Assembly (NCBI GenBank): GCA_000158155.1
Contig: DS999405.1
Coordinates: forward strand, 1,291,738 to 1,355,737
Reading direction: 5' to 3'
Source: a gamma proteobacterium NOR5-3
Lineage (GTDB): Bacteria; Pseudomonadota; Gammaproteobacteria; Pseudomonadales; Halieaceae
DNA: 64,000 nucleotides
Part shown: positions 48,386 through 58,080 of the stretch, in pieces
Layout: each line of letters starts with the position of its first letter
Numbering within the stretch: position 1 is the stretch's first letter
Translations under genes and position numbers: made by a program
The notes under the pieces: model-generated
The model's database searches: none
What the model was told of the DNA's origin: nothing
Seen by the model: the letters and a program-made list of their open reading frames with translations, nothing else

Positions 48386-50757
48386 GCTATATCGATCTAG
48401 CCATTGACCGATCTCGCAGCACCCTCATGATCATGGGCGTGCTGGTTCTGGCAGGACTCATCTCCCGCTCCCTGCTGCCTATCGCCAATGATCCGCACAT
48501 TGTATTGCCGTATTTTTACATCGGCATACCGCACGAGGGCATATCTCCGGAAGACTCCGAACGGCTACTTATTCAGCCCATGGAGATAGAACTGCGCAAG
48601 ATCGAAGGTCTTAAAGAGATCAACGCCACCGCCTCCGAGGGCTATGCGACCATCTTCGTGGAGTTCGAACCCAGTGTAGATCTCAATGCCGCGTTAATGG
48701 ACGTGCGCGAGGCTGTGGACCGGGGCAAGTCCGAAATTCCCACCACGGCTGAAGAACCCGTGGTGCGCGAGCTCGACGTGGACGACTTCCCCCTCATTCA
48801 AATCAATCTGCTCAGCGCAGGAGCCAGCGAGCGGCAGATTTACGAAACGGCGCTAAGCCTGCGCGACGATATCGAGTCCATCCCCTCTGTACTCAGTGCG
48901 GATATACGGGGCGATCGGGAAGAAGTTCTGGAAGTCATCATCGATCCCCAGGCGCTGGAGGCGTACCAGATTTCCAGCGAATCTCTGGTGAGCATTCTGC
49001 AACGCAACAATCGCCTCATACCCGCCGGGAGCGTCGACACGGGCCAGGGTAGATTCTCGGTCAAGGTGCCATCAGTGGTGGAATCCGCCAGCGATATCAT
49101 GGATCTGCCGGTGCAGGTCAGTGGTGACTCCGTGGTCACTCTGTCTGACGTAGCCACCATTCGGCGCACCTTTAAGGATCGCACCAGCCACGCGCGCTTT
49201 AACGGCGTGGAAACCATGACCATAGAAGTCAAGAAACGTGTCGATGCCAACGTCATCGATACCTCTGAGGCCGTCCTGAAGGTCGTTGACGAGGCCACGG
49301 CCGGGCTGCCCTCGACCATCCGCGTCGTGCCTTCGCAAAACACCGCAGAGTTTGCCCAGGTGCAGGTGACCGAGCTGCAGGGCAACATCATGACCGCACT
49401 GGCGCTGGTAATGGTCATTGTGGTGGCCGCCATGGGCTTTCGCAGCGGCGTTATTGTCGGGCTCGGCATCCCGGTATCTCTGTTGTTTTCGATCATTATC
49501 ATTTACCAGCTCGGGTACACCTTTAACTTTATGGTGATGTTCGGCATGTTGCTGGGACTGGGCATGCTCATCGATGGTGCCATCGTGGTTACCGAGTATG
49601 CCGATCGTAAAATGAGCGAAGGCATGGATCACCGCGAGGCCTATGCGGAGGCCGTTAAACGCATGTTCTGGCCTGTCACCGCTTCTACAGCGACGACGCT
49701 GGCAGCGTTTCTCCCGCTGATCTTCTGGCCTGGCATCTCCGGTCAGTTCATGCGCTACCTTCCGGTAACGGTTTTCACCGTACTCACCGGTTCGCTGATT
49801 TACGCGCTGCTGTTTGGCCCGGTGCTTGGCTCCATCTTTGGAAAGCCCACGGTCCATAGTGCAGCGGACCAGAAGACCATGGAAGAACTGGACCACGGCG
49901 ACCCCACCCAACTGCAAACCATTACCGGCGCCTATGCCCGCATGATGGCGTGGATTACAGGACACCCCCTGACTACCGTGGGCACCATTTTCACGTTGCT
50001 GTTTTGCGTCTTTTGGAGCTACGGAAAATTTGGGGCGGGCATGGTGTTTTTTAACGACTCTGACCCCCAGTTTATTTCTCTGTCGGTCAGCGGCCGCGGG
50101 AATTTTTCGGAAAGCGAGGTCAACGATCTGGTTCTGGAAGTGGAGCGTCAGGTCCTCCAGGTTGCAGACATCCGCTCAGTGAACACCCGCACTATTCTCC
50201 CGGGGTCAGGCAGCGGCGGTGGCCGCAGCGGCGGCGCGGTCAATGACCGTATCGGGAGCATTTTTCTGGAGCTGGTTCCGGAGTGGGACCGGGACCGTGA
50301 CGGCTTTGCCGTTGTGCGTGAACTTAGAGAGCGCACCGGCAACTTCGCAGGTATCAAGGTAGAAGTCAGCGCTATGGAACAGGGGCCTCCCGTCGGTAAG
50401 CCTGTGCAAATCGAGCTGCGCTCGCGGCACCGCGAGCTTCTTGAGCCAGCCATGCTGCGGATCCACGAGTACATGGAGACCTTGCCCGAGCTTATCGATA
50501 TCGATGACACCCGCGCTCTACCGTCCATTGAGTGGAGAATGCAGGTGGACCGAGCGCAGGCAGCGCTGTTTGACGCGGATGTACAGGCCGCCGGCGTCGC
50601 CCTTCAACTGGTCACCAACGGCGTCAAAGTGGCCGAGTACCGCCCCGACGGTGCGGATGACGCGGTAGATATCCGCGCACGCTTCCCTATTCAGGATCGG
50701 GGCATCCGAGCCATGGACGACTGCGCATCAGTACGCGTCAGGGGCAAATCCCCCTGA
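48382..50757 (+). CDS. RND efflux permease, N-terminal part (frameshifted gene)
   Basis: Encodes the first ~780 residues of an RND/HAE-type proton-driven exporter: first membrane helix, periplasmic porter domain, helices 2-7 and most of the second porter loop. The helix-4 motif is GMLIDGAIVVTEYADRKMSEG, with Gly where AcrB has the second Asp of its proton-relay pair. After codon 780 the frame ends in an unrelated tail and stop at 50757, while the true continuation runs in another frame. One missing C at ~50720-50721 (GACGACTG instead of GACGACCTG) restores a ~1062-residue permease. Either a sequencing error or a recent inactivation. Confidence 0.88.
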   Translation: MSYIDLAIDRSRSTLMIMGVLVLAGLISRSLLPIANDPHIVLPYFYIGIPHEGISPEDSERLLIQPMEIELRKIEGLKEINATASEGYATIFVEFEPSVDLNAALMDVREAVDRGKSEIPTTAEEPVVRELDVDDFPLIQINLLSAGASERQIYETALSLRDDIESIPSVLSADIRGDREEVLEVIIDPQALEAYQISSESLVSILQRNNRLIPAGSVDTGQGRFSVKVPSVVESASDIMDLPVQVSGDSVVTLSDVATIRRTFKDRTSHARFNGVETMTIEVKKRVDANVIDTSEAVLKVVDEATAGLPSTIRVVPSQNTAEFAQVQVTELQGNIMTALALVMVIVVAAMGFRSGVIVGLGIPVSLLFSIIIIYQLGYTFNFMVMFGMLLGLGMLIDGAIVVTEYADRKMSEGMDHREAYAEAVKRMFWPVTASTATTLAAFLPLIFWPGISGQFMRYLPVTVFTVLTGSLIYALLFGPVLGSIFGKPTVHSAADQKTMEELDHGDPTQLQTITGAYARMMAWITGHPLTTVGTIFTLLFCVFWSYGKFGAGMVFFNDSDPQFISLSVSGRGNFSESEVNDLVLEVERQVLQVADIRSVNTRTILPGSGSGGGRSGGAVNDRIGSIFLELVPEWDRDRDGFAVVRELRERTGNFAGIKVEVSAMEQGPPVGKPVQIELRSRHRELLEPAMLRIHEYMETLPELIDIDDTRALPSIEWRMQVDRAQAALFDADVQAAGVALQLVTNGVKVAEYRPDGADDAVDIRARFPIQDRGIRAMDDCASVRVRGKSP

Positions 50758-51569
50758 GTAACTTTGTACGCATTCAACCCGCACCCGGTGTTGATACTTT
50801 CCAGCGCATTGACACCTTCCCCGTGGAGCGACTGCGCGCGAATGTCGTGCAGGGCGTCCTGGCTGACACCATGGTGGGGCAGATTAAGGAATGGCTCGAG
50901 ACGCAGACGTTTGACCCGCGCATCTCCATTGAGTTTCGCGGAGCCAACGAGGAGCAAGCGGACTCCATGGCGTTCGTACAGGTCGCCTTCTTGCTGTCAC
51001 TGCTCCTGATGTTCGTGCTGCTGGTAACCCAGTTCAACAGTTTTTATCAAAGCGGTCTTATTTTGCTCGCGGTGATCATGTCCACTGCCGGCGTGCTACT
51101 GGGTTTGGTGATCACCGGGAACCCTTTCAGTGCGGTGCTGACCGGCGTGGGTGTGGTGGCGCTGGCGGGCATCGTTGTGAACAACAACATCGTCCTTATC
51201 GATACCTACAATGTTGTGCGCAGCGAAAGCCCGGAACTCAGCGTTCAGGATGCCATCGTCCGTGCCGCCGCACAGCGTCTGCGCCCGGTCATGCTCACAA
51301 CGGTCACAACGGTGTTTGGCTTACTGCCACTGGCGTGCGACCTGTCCATTGATTTGGTCAATCGCAGCGTCACCGCCGGGGGCCAGATGGCAACGTTCTG
51401 GGGACCGCTGTCTCAGGCGATTGTGTTTGGCCTGTCCTTCGCGACCATCCTTACACTCATTGCCACGCCGGCGCTGCTGGCGCTACCTGCGGACATCCGG
51501 CAGCGCTGGGCAGCGCGACGAGGCAAGCGCGACACAGCAGCCGGCGAGAACAACCCCGTCACTGCCTAG
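50721..51569 (+). CDS. RND efflux permease, C-terminal part (other frame)
   Basis: Continues the permease from LRISTRQGQIPLSNFV to the end. It includes the last porter segment and helices 8-12, with FVLLVTQFNSFYQSG, GNPFSAVLTGVGVVALAGIVVNNNIVLID and LRPVMLTTVTTVFGLLPL, all typical of RND C-terminal halves. A GTG at 50823 is the first start codon in this frame but has no ribosome binding site, so separate translation is unlikely. Together with the preceding part it makes a normal-length permease if one base is restored near 50720. Confidence 0.85.
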   Translation: MRISTRQGQIPLSNFVRIQPAPGVDTFQRIDTFPVERLRANVVQGVLADTMVGQIKEWLETQTFDPRISIEFRGANEEQADSMAFVQVAFLLSLLLMFVLLVTQFNSFYQSGLILLAVIMSTAGVLLGLVITGNPFSAVLTGVGVVALAGIVVNNNIVLIDTYNVVRSESPELSVQDAIVRAAAQRLRPVMLTTVTTVFGLLPLACDLSIDLVNRSVTAGGQMATFWGPLSQAIVFGLSFATILTLIATPALLALPADIRQRWAARRGKRDTAAGENNPVTA

Positions 51570-51578
51570 GTAAACCCC

Positions 51579-52865
51579 TTAGGGGCTTGCCATCAAATCA
51601 AGCACCATCGCGGTAATTGCGCGGCGACCCGTGTCCAGGGTGGGCACGGGGTCAGGTGCGAAAAACGCCGAGTGCAGCGAAGGCAGACGCGCTTCGCCGC
51701 GACTTGCAGCCTCCCAAAGAGACTCAGGCACCGTACCCACACGAATCATAAACGAAGGAATTTTGGCGTCGGTACGTCCGAAACGGGAGAAATCCTCGCC
51801 ACCCATTTCTTTGGGTATCTCTACCAGCGCATCATCACCCAGCTCAGCGCGCATGGCAGATACGCCGCGAGCAACTAGTGCAGGGTCATTCCACAGCGCC
51901 GGCGTGTATTCCTCACGCACCGTCACCTCAGGCTTTTTGTCCGCCGGGAAACCCATGGCTTCGGCCTGCTTCACCGCGATGCGTTCTATTCCTGATAACA
52001 GGGTTTCCCGCACCTCATCAGAGTAAGAACGAACGGTGAGCTGCAGCGTGGCTTTATCAGAAATAATATTGTGCTTGGTGCCTGCGTGAATGGATCCCAC
52101 AGTCACAACGCCGGGCTCCGCCGGGTGTATCTCGCGAGACACCAGGGTCTGCAAATCCATGATCACCGATGCGGCAAGAACCACCGGATCCTTGGCCGTA
52201 TGCGGATAGGCTCCATGCCCTCCTACACCGTGGAGCGTTATATCCACACTATCGACATTGGCCATCATCCAGCCGGCGATGTATCCAATCTTGCCTGCAG
52301 GCAGTGTAGCGATAGTGTGCACCGAGAGATTGTAGTCGGGCTGAGGGAAACGCTCGAAAAGGCCGTCAGCGAGCATATCCCGGGCACCGGCTCCACGCTC
52401 CTCCGCGGGCTGCATAATCACCATCAGCGTGCCCTGCCACTCCTCCCGGCGCTCCAGCAACTCAAGCGCCGCAGCCATCACGACGGTCATGTGTACGTCG
52501 TGTCCACAGGCGTGCATTACCGACACGTCCTGACCGTTTAACTCCTTTGCTTTGACGGTGCTGGCATAGGGCAGGCCCGTATCTTCCTCTACCGGCAAGC
52601 CATCCATGTCGGCCCGAACCATTAGCGTAGGCCCTTCTCCGTTGTACAGCATCGCCACCACACCGTAACCACCGACACCTGTGGTTACCGTAAACCCGGC
52701 ATTTTCCAGGGTCCCGGCAAGCGTGGCGGCGGTCTGCTTCTCCTGAAACGACAATTCGGGATTTTCATGGAGCTGCTTGTAGTAGGCCAGTTCATCAAAG
52801 GACCAGGCCACAGTGGCAAACGTGTAAACAGCAAAGACAAATGAAGCTTGGATAATTTGACGCAT
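51579..52865 (-). CDS. Exported M20-family amidohydrolase
   Basis: A 428-residue metallopeptidase-like amidohydrolase of the M20D group (hippurate hydrolase/IAA-amino acid hydrolase type), which cleaves N-acyl amino acids. An N-terminal signal peptide (MRQIIQASFVFAVYTFATVAW) predicts export. Metal-binding segments are RADMDGLPVEE, MHACGHDVHM, MQPAEERGAGARDML and the late GGEDFSRF; a dimerisation domain with HGVGGHGAYPHTAKDPV lies between. It is convergent with the RND permease, 9 bp apart. Substrate unknown. Confidence 0.9.
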   Translation of the reverse strand: MRQIIQASFVFAVYTFATVAWSFDELAYYKQLHENPELSFQEKQTAATLAGTLENAGFTVTTGVGGYGVVAMLYNGEGPTLMVRADMDGLPVEEDTGLPYASTVKAKELNGQDVSVMHACGHDVHMTVVMAAALELLERREEWQGTLMVIMQPAEERGAGARDMLADGLFERFPQPDYNLSVHTIATLPAGKIGYIAGWMMANVDSVDITLHGVGGHGAYPHTAKDPVVLAASVIMDLQTLVSREIHPAEPGVVTVGSIHAGTKHNIISDKATLQLTVRSYSDEVRETLLSGIERIAVKQAEAMGFPADKKPEVTVREEYTPALWNDPALVARGVSAMRAELGDDALVEIPKEMGGEDFSRFGRTDAKIPSFMIRVGTVPESLWEAASRGEARLPSLHSAFFAPDPVPTLDTGRRAITAMVLDLMASP

Positions 52866-52942
52866 AAAAGAACCTCACAAAGATCAGCCGCGCAGTCTAG
52901 CAAAGACTGGGCAAGACAGATGCCCGCTTGCTGTGCATCCCG

Positions 52943-52948
52943 TACAAT
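52943..52948 (+). promoter_or_regulatory. Possible -10 box of msbA
   Basis: TACAAT lies 30 bp before the TTG proposed as the msbA start. If used, transcription begins after the upstream GTG at 52933, which would rule that start out. No good -35 box is visible. Confidence 0.3.
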
Positions 52949-52977
52949 GCGCTTACCGACACTGTTGCCTGCCGCAC

Positions 52978-54816
52978 TTGAATACAGAATCGCCACAGCC
53001 CGACGCTCCTCCTCACCATAGTGGACTGCAGACCTACGCGCGCCTGCTGCGCTACGTCCGTCCACTGTGGCCGGCGTTTTTGGTAAGCATGTTCGGCTTT
53101 ATCCTGTACGCACTGACTCAATCGGCGTTTGCCGGTTTAATGCAGTACCTGCCCGCCGCCTTTGAAGGAAACACCCTAGGGGGAGCAGCGCTTGTCGGGG
53201 TGGACACACTGAGCAGTTGGGAGCAACGCCTTGGTCTGGATCAGGCGAGCAATGTGCGCAGCTTCCTGCCACTAGCGCTTATCGCGATCGTCACCGTGCG
53301 CGGCATAGGGTCCTATCTGGGCAGCTATTACATTACCTATGTCGCCCGGCATGTGGTCAATCAGCTGCGCCTGGATGTATTCGCTCACATCAATACCCTA
53401 CCGGCAGCGTACCTCGCGCAACGAAACTCCGCCGAGCTCATCTCGCTTATCACCTTTAACATTGAACAGGTCGCCGCCGCCGCATCTACCGCCATTAAGG
53501 TGATTGTTCGCGAGGGCCTCACGGTCATCGCGCTGCTGGGCTATATCTTTTTCCTGAACTGGAAGTTGTCGCTCATGTTTGTGGTGCTGGCACCGTTCAT
53601 CGGCGGCATCATCAGCCTCGCTTCATCACAGTTCAAAAAGTACAGTCGCCGGATTCAGGACTCCATGGGGGGTATTACCCGAGTCGCAGCGGAGGCGATT
53701 CGCGGTTTTCCCGTGGTCCGTGGTTTTGGCGGCACCGCATCAGAAAACGCACGCTTTGCAGAGCGCAGTCGCTATGCGCTCAATCAGGATCTCAAGCTTG
53801 CCCGGGTGAATGAAATCAGCACGCCGATCATTCAGTGGCTAACCTACAGTGGCCTCGCCGGCCTGTTCTGGTTCGGTCTTGATCCGGCGCTGCGCGGCGA
53901 GATGGATGCGGGACAGTTTTTGGCCTACATCACCGCAGCCAGTCTTGTTGCCAAACCTTTAAGGCAGCTCACCCAGGTCAACGCACGCATTCAACGAGGT
54001 ATCGCGGCCGCAGAAAGTGTCTTTGAGGTACTCGATGAACCCGCCGAAAGTGACGCCGGCATGGCTTTGGAGGCGACAGCACGGGGGGCGTACGAACTGC
54101 GCGACCTGCACTTCCGCTACCCGGGCGCCAATGAGGACGCGTTGCAGGGGATTTCCCTGAATCTGGCAGCAGGAGAGACCCTGGCCCTGGTGGGACGCTC
54201 GGGCTCAGGCAAGACAACCCTGGCCAATCTGCTGGCCGCACAGTTTCCTGCTCCGCCCAAGGCCCTGCTCCTGGATGGCTTACCCATGGAATCGCTGATG
54301 CTGAGTTCCCTGCGCCGGCAAATAGCCTATGTGAGTCAGCACACGACACTCTTTGCGGCGAGCGTGCGGGACAATATTGCCTATGGCGATCTCGCCAACG
54401 CGGACGATGAGGCCATAAATGCGGCGCTTGCCCAGGCCAATGCCCTGGAATTTATCCAGCGCCTGCCCGCAGGCCTGGACACCATACTTCGAGAAGAAGG
54501 CGACGACTTCTCCGGCGGACAGCGGCAACGTCTGGCTTTGGCGCGCGCATTTCTAAAGGACGCTCCCATTCTCATCCTTGACGAGGCCACCTCGGCTCAG
54601 GATGCCGAGAGCGAGGCGCTGATTCAGCAGGCCTTGCAACGCATTCTCGAAGGACGAACAGCGGTAATCATTGCCCACCGACTGTCCACCGTAGAGCGGG
54701 CCGATCGTATTGCCGTGATGGAACAGGGCCGCATCCTTGAGTTGGGCATCCATAGTGAACTGCTCGCCCGGCAGGGTATCTATGCGCAGCTTCACCAACA
54801 GCAGCTCCAGACATGA
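52978..54816 (+). CDS. msbA: Lipid A export ABC transporter MsbA
   Basis: Inner-membrane flippase for lipid A-core. A six-helix ABC membrane domain with NQLRLDVFAHINTLPAAYLAQRNSAELIS and GGITRVAAEAIRGFPVVRGFGG is typical of MsbA. The ATPase has Walker A GRSGSGKTT, signature FSGGQRQR and Walker B ILILDEATSAQDAESE. Start is uncertain: TTG at 52978 gives 612 residues beginning MNTESPQ, while a GTG at 52933 adds 15 residues upstream of a likely -10 box. A lipopolysaccharide-type glycosyltransferase follows 28 bp after the stop, supporting the assignment. Confidence 0.9.
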   Translation: MNTESPQPDAPPHHSGLQTYARLLRYVRPLWPAFLVSMFGFILYALTQSAFAGLMQYLPAAFEGNTLGGAALVGVDTLSSWEQRLGLDQASNVRSFLPLALIAIVTVRGIGSYLGSYYITYVARHVVNQLRLDVFAHINTLPAAYLAQRNSAELISLITFNIEQVAAAASTAIKVIVREGLTVIALLGYIFFLNWKLSLMFVVLAPFIGGIISLASSQFKKYSRRIQDSMGGITRVAAEAIRGFPVVRGFGGTASENARFAERSRYALNQDLKLARVNEISTPIIQWLTYSGLAGLFWFGLDPALRGEMDAGQFLAYITAASLVAKPLRQLTQVNARIQRGIAAAESVFEVLDEPAESDAGMALEATARGAYELRDLHFRYPGANEDALQGISLNLAAGETLALVGRSGSGKTTLANLLAAQFPAPPKALLLDGLPMESLMLSSLRRQIAYVSQHTTLFAASVRDNIAYGDLANADDEAINAALAQANALEFIQRLPAGLDTILREEGDDFSGGQRQRLALARAFLKDAPILILDEATSAQDAESEALIQQALQRILEGRTAVIIAHRLSTVERADRIAVMEQGRILELGIHSELLARQGIYAQLHQQQLQT

Positions 54817-54844
54817 TGCATTTGCGCCCAGCGACGCGTTGCCC

Positions 54845-55969
54845 ATGAAAGTCCTCCAGGTACTACCGGCTCTGGACACCGGAGGCGTGGAGCGCGGCAC
54901 TCTGGATATCGCTAAAGCGCTGGTGCAGGCCGGACACGATTCCAGCGTACTCTCACAGGGCGGCCGATTGGTAACCCGCCTGGAGAAACAGGGCTCAAGG
55001 CATGTCACCTGGTCCCTGGGGAAAAAGTCCCCGCTAACGCTACGCCATGTTCGTCCGCTGCGCCGCTGGCTTGAATCCGAAGCCTTCGACATTCTGCATT
55101 TGCGCTCGCGCATGCCCGGCTGGATCTGCTGGCTGGCCTGGCGCGGCATGGATCCACAAACCCGACCGCGATTGGTCACCACCGTCCACGGCATGCATTC
55201 GGTGAGTCGCTATAGCGAGATCGTCACCTGTGGTGAACGGGTCATCGTGGTCTCGGAGTCCATCCGTCGCTATGTCCTGGAGAGTTATCCGCGCTGTAAC
55301 CCCGACAAACTTCAGCTGATTTACCGGGGTATCAATCCACTGGAGTTTCCCCGGGGACATCAGGCCAGCGACAAATGGTTATCAGACTGGTACCGGGAAT
55401 TTCCACAGCTGCTGGATACGCGGGTCATCACCATGGCCGGGCGTCTCACCCGGCTGAAAGGTCACCATGACTTTATGGACGTAATCCAACAGCTGCGGGA
55501 TGCAGGACAGGAGGTTCACGGGCTGATAGTGGGCGGGGAAGACCCCAAACGCATCGCCTATGCCCGGGAGCTGTACGCCGCCGTTGAGCAACGCGGACTG
55601 GCGGCGCATATCACTTTTGCCGGACATCGCGGGGATCTTCGCGATATTTATTCGGTCTCGGACATCGTGCTGTCATTGTCTACCCAACCTGAATCCTTTG
55701 GGCGCACGGTGCTGGAACCGCTGAGCGAAGGTCGCCCGGTAGTGGCCTATGATCATGGCGGGGTGGCGGAAATTCTCGCGGCGCTGTATCCCAGAGGTGC
55801 CGTGCCAGTACGGGATGTACAGGCGGCGGTGGATCAGATTACCGCTATTCTCGCCGGGCAGGTTGCACCTCCCCGGCGCAACGACCAATTTCTTCTGGAT
55901 GTCATGGCGCGCGATACGCTGGCGCTGTACCAAGAGCTGCTATCCTCAGCGCGAACCCCGGACAACTGA
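54845..55969 (+). CDS. GT4-family glycosyltransferase, probably LPS core
   Basis: A retaining glycosyltransferase of the GT-B fold. The ATG at 54845 gives MKVLQVLPALDTGGVERGTLDIAKAL, the donor-independent N-terminal glycine motif of the family. The C-terminal half has TMAGRLTRLKGHHDFM and the E-x7-E signature ESFGRTVLEPLSEG followed by VVAYDHGGVAEIL. 374 residues. Position after msbA suggests a sugar added to lipopolysaccharide core; the specific sugar is not readable. Confidence 0.88.
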   Translation: MKVLQVLPALDTGGVERGTLDIAKALVQAGHDSSVLSQGGRLVTRLEKQGSRHVTWSLGKKSPLTLRHVRPLRRWLESEAFDILHLRSRMPGWICWLAWRGMDPQTRPRLVTTVHGMHSVSRYSEIVTCGERVIVVSESIRRYVLESYPRCNPDKLQLIYRGINPLEFPRGHQASDKWLSDWYREFPQLLDTRVITMAGRLTRLKGHHDFMDVIQQLRDAGQEVHGLIVGGEDPKRIAYARELYAAVEQRGLAAHITFAGHRGDLRDIYSVSDIVLSLSTQPESFGRTVLEPLSEGRPVVAYDHGGVAEILAALYPRGAVPVRDVQAAVDQITAILAGQVAPPRRNDQFLLDVMARDTLALYQELLSSARTPDN

Positions 55970-55982
55970 CAAGGAGCCCTGC

Positions 55983-56732
55983 ATGTTGCTGTCACTCTCT
56001 ACCTGGTGTGATGTAGAAGCCTATCTTGAACGCAGCCGAAGCATCCTGCTGCCCATCGGATCTATGGAGCAACACGGACCCACCGGTCTCATCGGCACCG
56101 ACGCGATCTGCCCTCAGGTTATTGCTGAGGCCGCGGCGGCTGATGATCCGGACATTCTAGTGGGCCCGACCTTCAGCGTAGGTTGCGCGCAGCATCACCT
56201 GGGCTTTGCCGGCAGTATGACGCTCCGCCCCAGCACCATGATCGCGGTTATCGCCGACTGGTGTGCCTCGCTGCGACGGCACGGTTTCGAACGAATCTAT
56301 TGGATTAATGGTCACGGTGGCAACATTGCCACCATCGCTGCCGCGTTTGCCGAGGTCTATGCCGAGCGCAGCTTGAGTGGCCCCCATTCAGATCTGGCAC
56401 CTTTGAGCATGCGTCAACGTAACTGGTGGGAATTACCCGAAGTCATGAGTACCTGCCAACGCTTGCACCCCAAACATGAAGGCTCTCACGCCACCGCCTC
56501 GGAAATAGCGGTCACCTACGCGGCCTATCCGGAGCAAGTGCGCGATCTGGTACTGGAGCCTAAAGTCGCGCCCAGCGGCGGCTTCACCGACGCCGAAGAC
56601 TATCGGGAGCGCTTCGCCGACGGGCGTATCGGCTCCGACCCCACGCAGGCAACTGTCGCTGCGGGGGAAGAGATTATCGCCGTTGCTGCCGAAGCGCTCC
56701 GGAAGGACTTTCTCGCCTTTGCCCGCGCTTAA
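55983..56732 (+). CDS. Creatininase-family amidohydrolase
   Basis: A 249-residue metal-dependent amidohydrolase. The ATG at 55983 follows AAGGAG. Metal ligands are visible in PIGSMEQHGPTGLIGTDA (Glu29, His31, Asp40) and YWINGHGGN (His near 109), with HEGSHATASEIAVT near the C-terminus. The family includes creatininase and enzymes of riboflavin/F420 and mycofactocin pathways; none of those genes is nearby, so the substrate is open. Confidence 0.88.
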   Translation: MLLSLSTWCDVEAYLERSRSILLPIGSMEQHGPTGLIGTDAICPQVIAEAAAADDPDILVGPTFSVGCAQHHLGFAGSMTLRPSTMIAVIADWCASLRRHGFERIYWINGHGGNIATIAAAFAEVYAERSLSGPHSDLAPLSMRQRNWWELPEVMSTCQRLHPKHEGSHATASEIAVTYAAYPEQVRDLVLEPKVAPSGGFTDAEDYRERFADGRIGSDPTQATVAAGEEIIAVAAEALRKDFLAFARA

Positions 56733-56748
56733 GGCCTGAGACCCAAGG

Positions 56749-57969
56749 CTACACCTTCGCAAGCGTATCCATGGCGGCAAAACCTCGGGCCAGGTCCTCG
56801 ATCAAGTCGCGGGGATGCTCCAGTCCGATGTGCAATCGGACCAGCGCCTCATCGTCGGCCAATGCGATGCTGGGTAGCTTGCGCGTCGCATGCATGGGCA
56901 AGCAGAGACTCTCAAACCCACCCCAGGAGAAGCCCACGCCGAACAACTCCAGGCTGTCAATAAAGGCCGCCATGGCCTGCTCGCTTTCTCGCTGCAGCAC
57001 CATACCGAAAAGACCGTTCCCGCCCTGAAAATCCCGCTCGAAGATCGCGTGTCCCGGACAGGATTCCCAGGCTGGATGCAGCAAGCGCCGAACGCGCTCT
57101 TGAGTGTCCAGCCAGGCGGCCACGGCGCGCGCCCCCTGATCATGCGCCTGCATACGCAGTGCCAGAGTACGCATTCCGCGCAGCGCCAACATCGCGTCAT
57201 CCGGCGCGAGGTGCATACCATGGGCCAACGTATGATGGTGAAGCTGTGTATACAGCTCAGGGCTCGCGGTGGTTGTTACACCGAACAAACAATCCGCATG
57301 GCCATTTAAGTATTTGGTGCCCGACTGCATGGCCAGATCAACACCAAACTCCAGGGGATTGAACAACAGCGGCGTTGCCCAGGTGTTATCGATCGCTGTG
57401 AGCAAGCCGTGATGCTTTGCCACCGCAACAATCGCAGGCACGTCCTGAATCTCAAAGGTCGCCGACCCGGGAGACTCCATAAAGATCATGCGCGTGTTGT
57501 CCTGCACCAGCGTATGCAACTCTTCATCCATGAGAGGATCGTAGAACGTCGTGCTGACACCCCGCCGCTCGAGGCTGCCCAGGCAAAACTTGCGCGTGGG
57601 GCCATACACACTGTCCACCACTAACACATGATCCCCCGGCGACAGAAAGCAATTGAAAATACTGGCCATGGATGCGCTGCCCGATGACGACAGCACCGCA
57701 CCCACGCTGCCATCAAGCTCACATATTGCGTCTTCCAGTGCCCGGGTTGTGGGCGTCCCCATGCGCCCGTAGTACATATGCTCGCGATCCAAAGGCGCCG
57801 CCTCACGCTCGCAAAACTCGGCATAGTCCGCAAAGAGCACTGTTGAAGCATGAAACACCGGGCTGCTGACTACCCGAGGATCCGGGCGACCCGCATGCAC
57901 CAGGCGCGTATGGAGGTGCTTGCCCCTGGCGGGATCTGACGCGACTTTCTTACTCACAGTTACGCTCAC
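56749..57969 (-). CDS. metC: Cystathionine beta-lyase
   Basis: A PLP-dependent trans-sulfuration enzyme that cleaves cystathionine to homocysteine, pyruvate and ammonia for methionine synthesis. The 406-residue protein has HASTVLF, YYGRMGTPTTRALE, LSSSGSASM, DNTWATPLLFNPLEFGVDLAMQSGTKYLNGHAD (PLP Lys219) and the C-terminal GVGFSWGGFESL, where the SWGG pattern favours beta-lyase over gamma-synthase. It ends 16 bp from the convergent creatininase-family gene. Confidence 0.88.
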   Translation of the reverse strand: MSVTVSKKVASDPARGKHLHTRLVHAGRPDPRVVSSPVFHASTVLFADYAEFCEREAAPLDREHMYYGRMGTPTTRALEDAICELDGSVGAVLSSSGSASMASIFNCFLSPGDHVLVVDSVYGPTRKFCLGSLERRGVSTTFYDPLMDEELHTLVQDNTRMIFMESPGSATFEIQDVPAIVAVAKHHGLLTAIDNTWATPLLFNPLEFGVDLAMQSGTKYLNGHADCLFGVTTTASPELYTQLHHHTLAHGMHLAPDDAMLALRGMRTLALRMQAHDQGARAVAAWLDTQERVRRLLHPAWESCPGHAIFERDFQGGNGLFGMVLQRESEQAMAAFIDSLELFGVGFSWGGFESLCLPMHATRKLPSIALADDEALVRLHIGLEHPRDLIEDLARGFAAMDTLAKV

Positions 57970-58080
57970 TTTTGCTGATAATCATGCCCCGAGGCTAGCA
58001 TTGCTTGCGGGGCGCCACCAGTCGCACTGGACGGCGAAACAGCGGTCTGCGACAGTTAGGTTTTTGCCAAGAGCTAGTCC

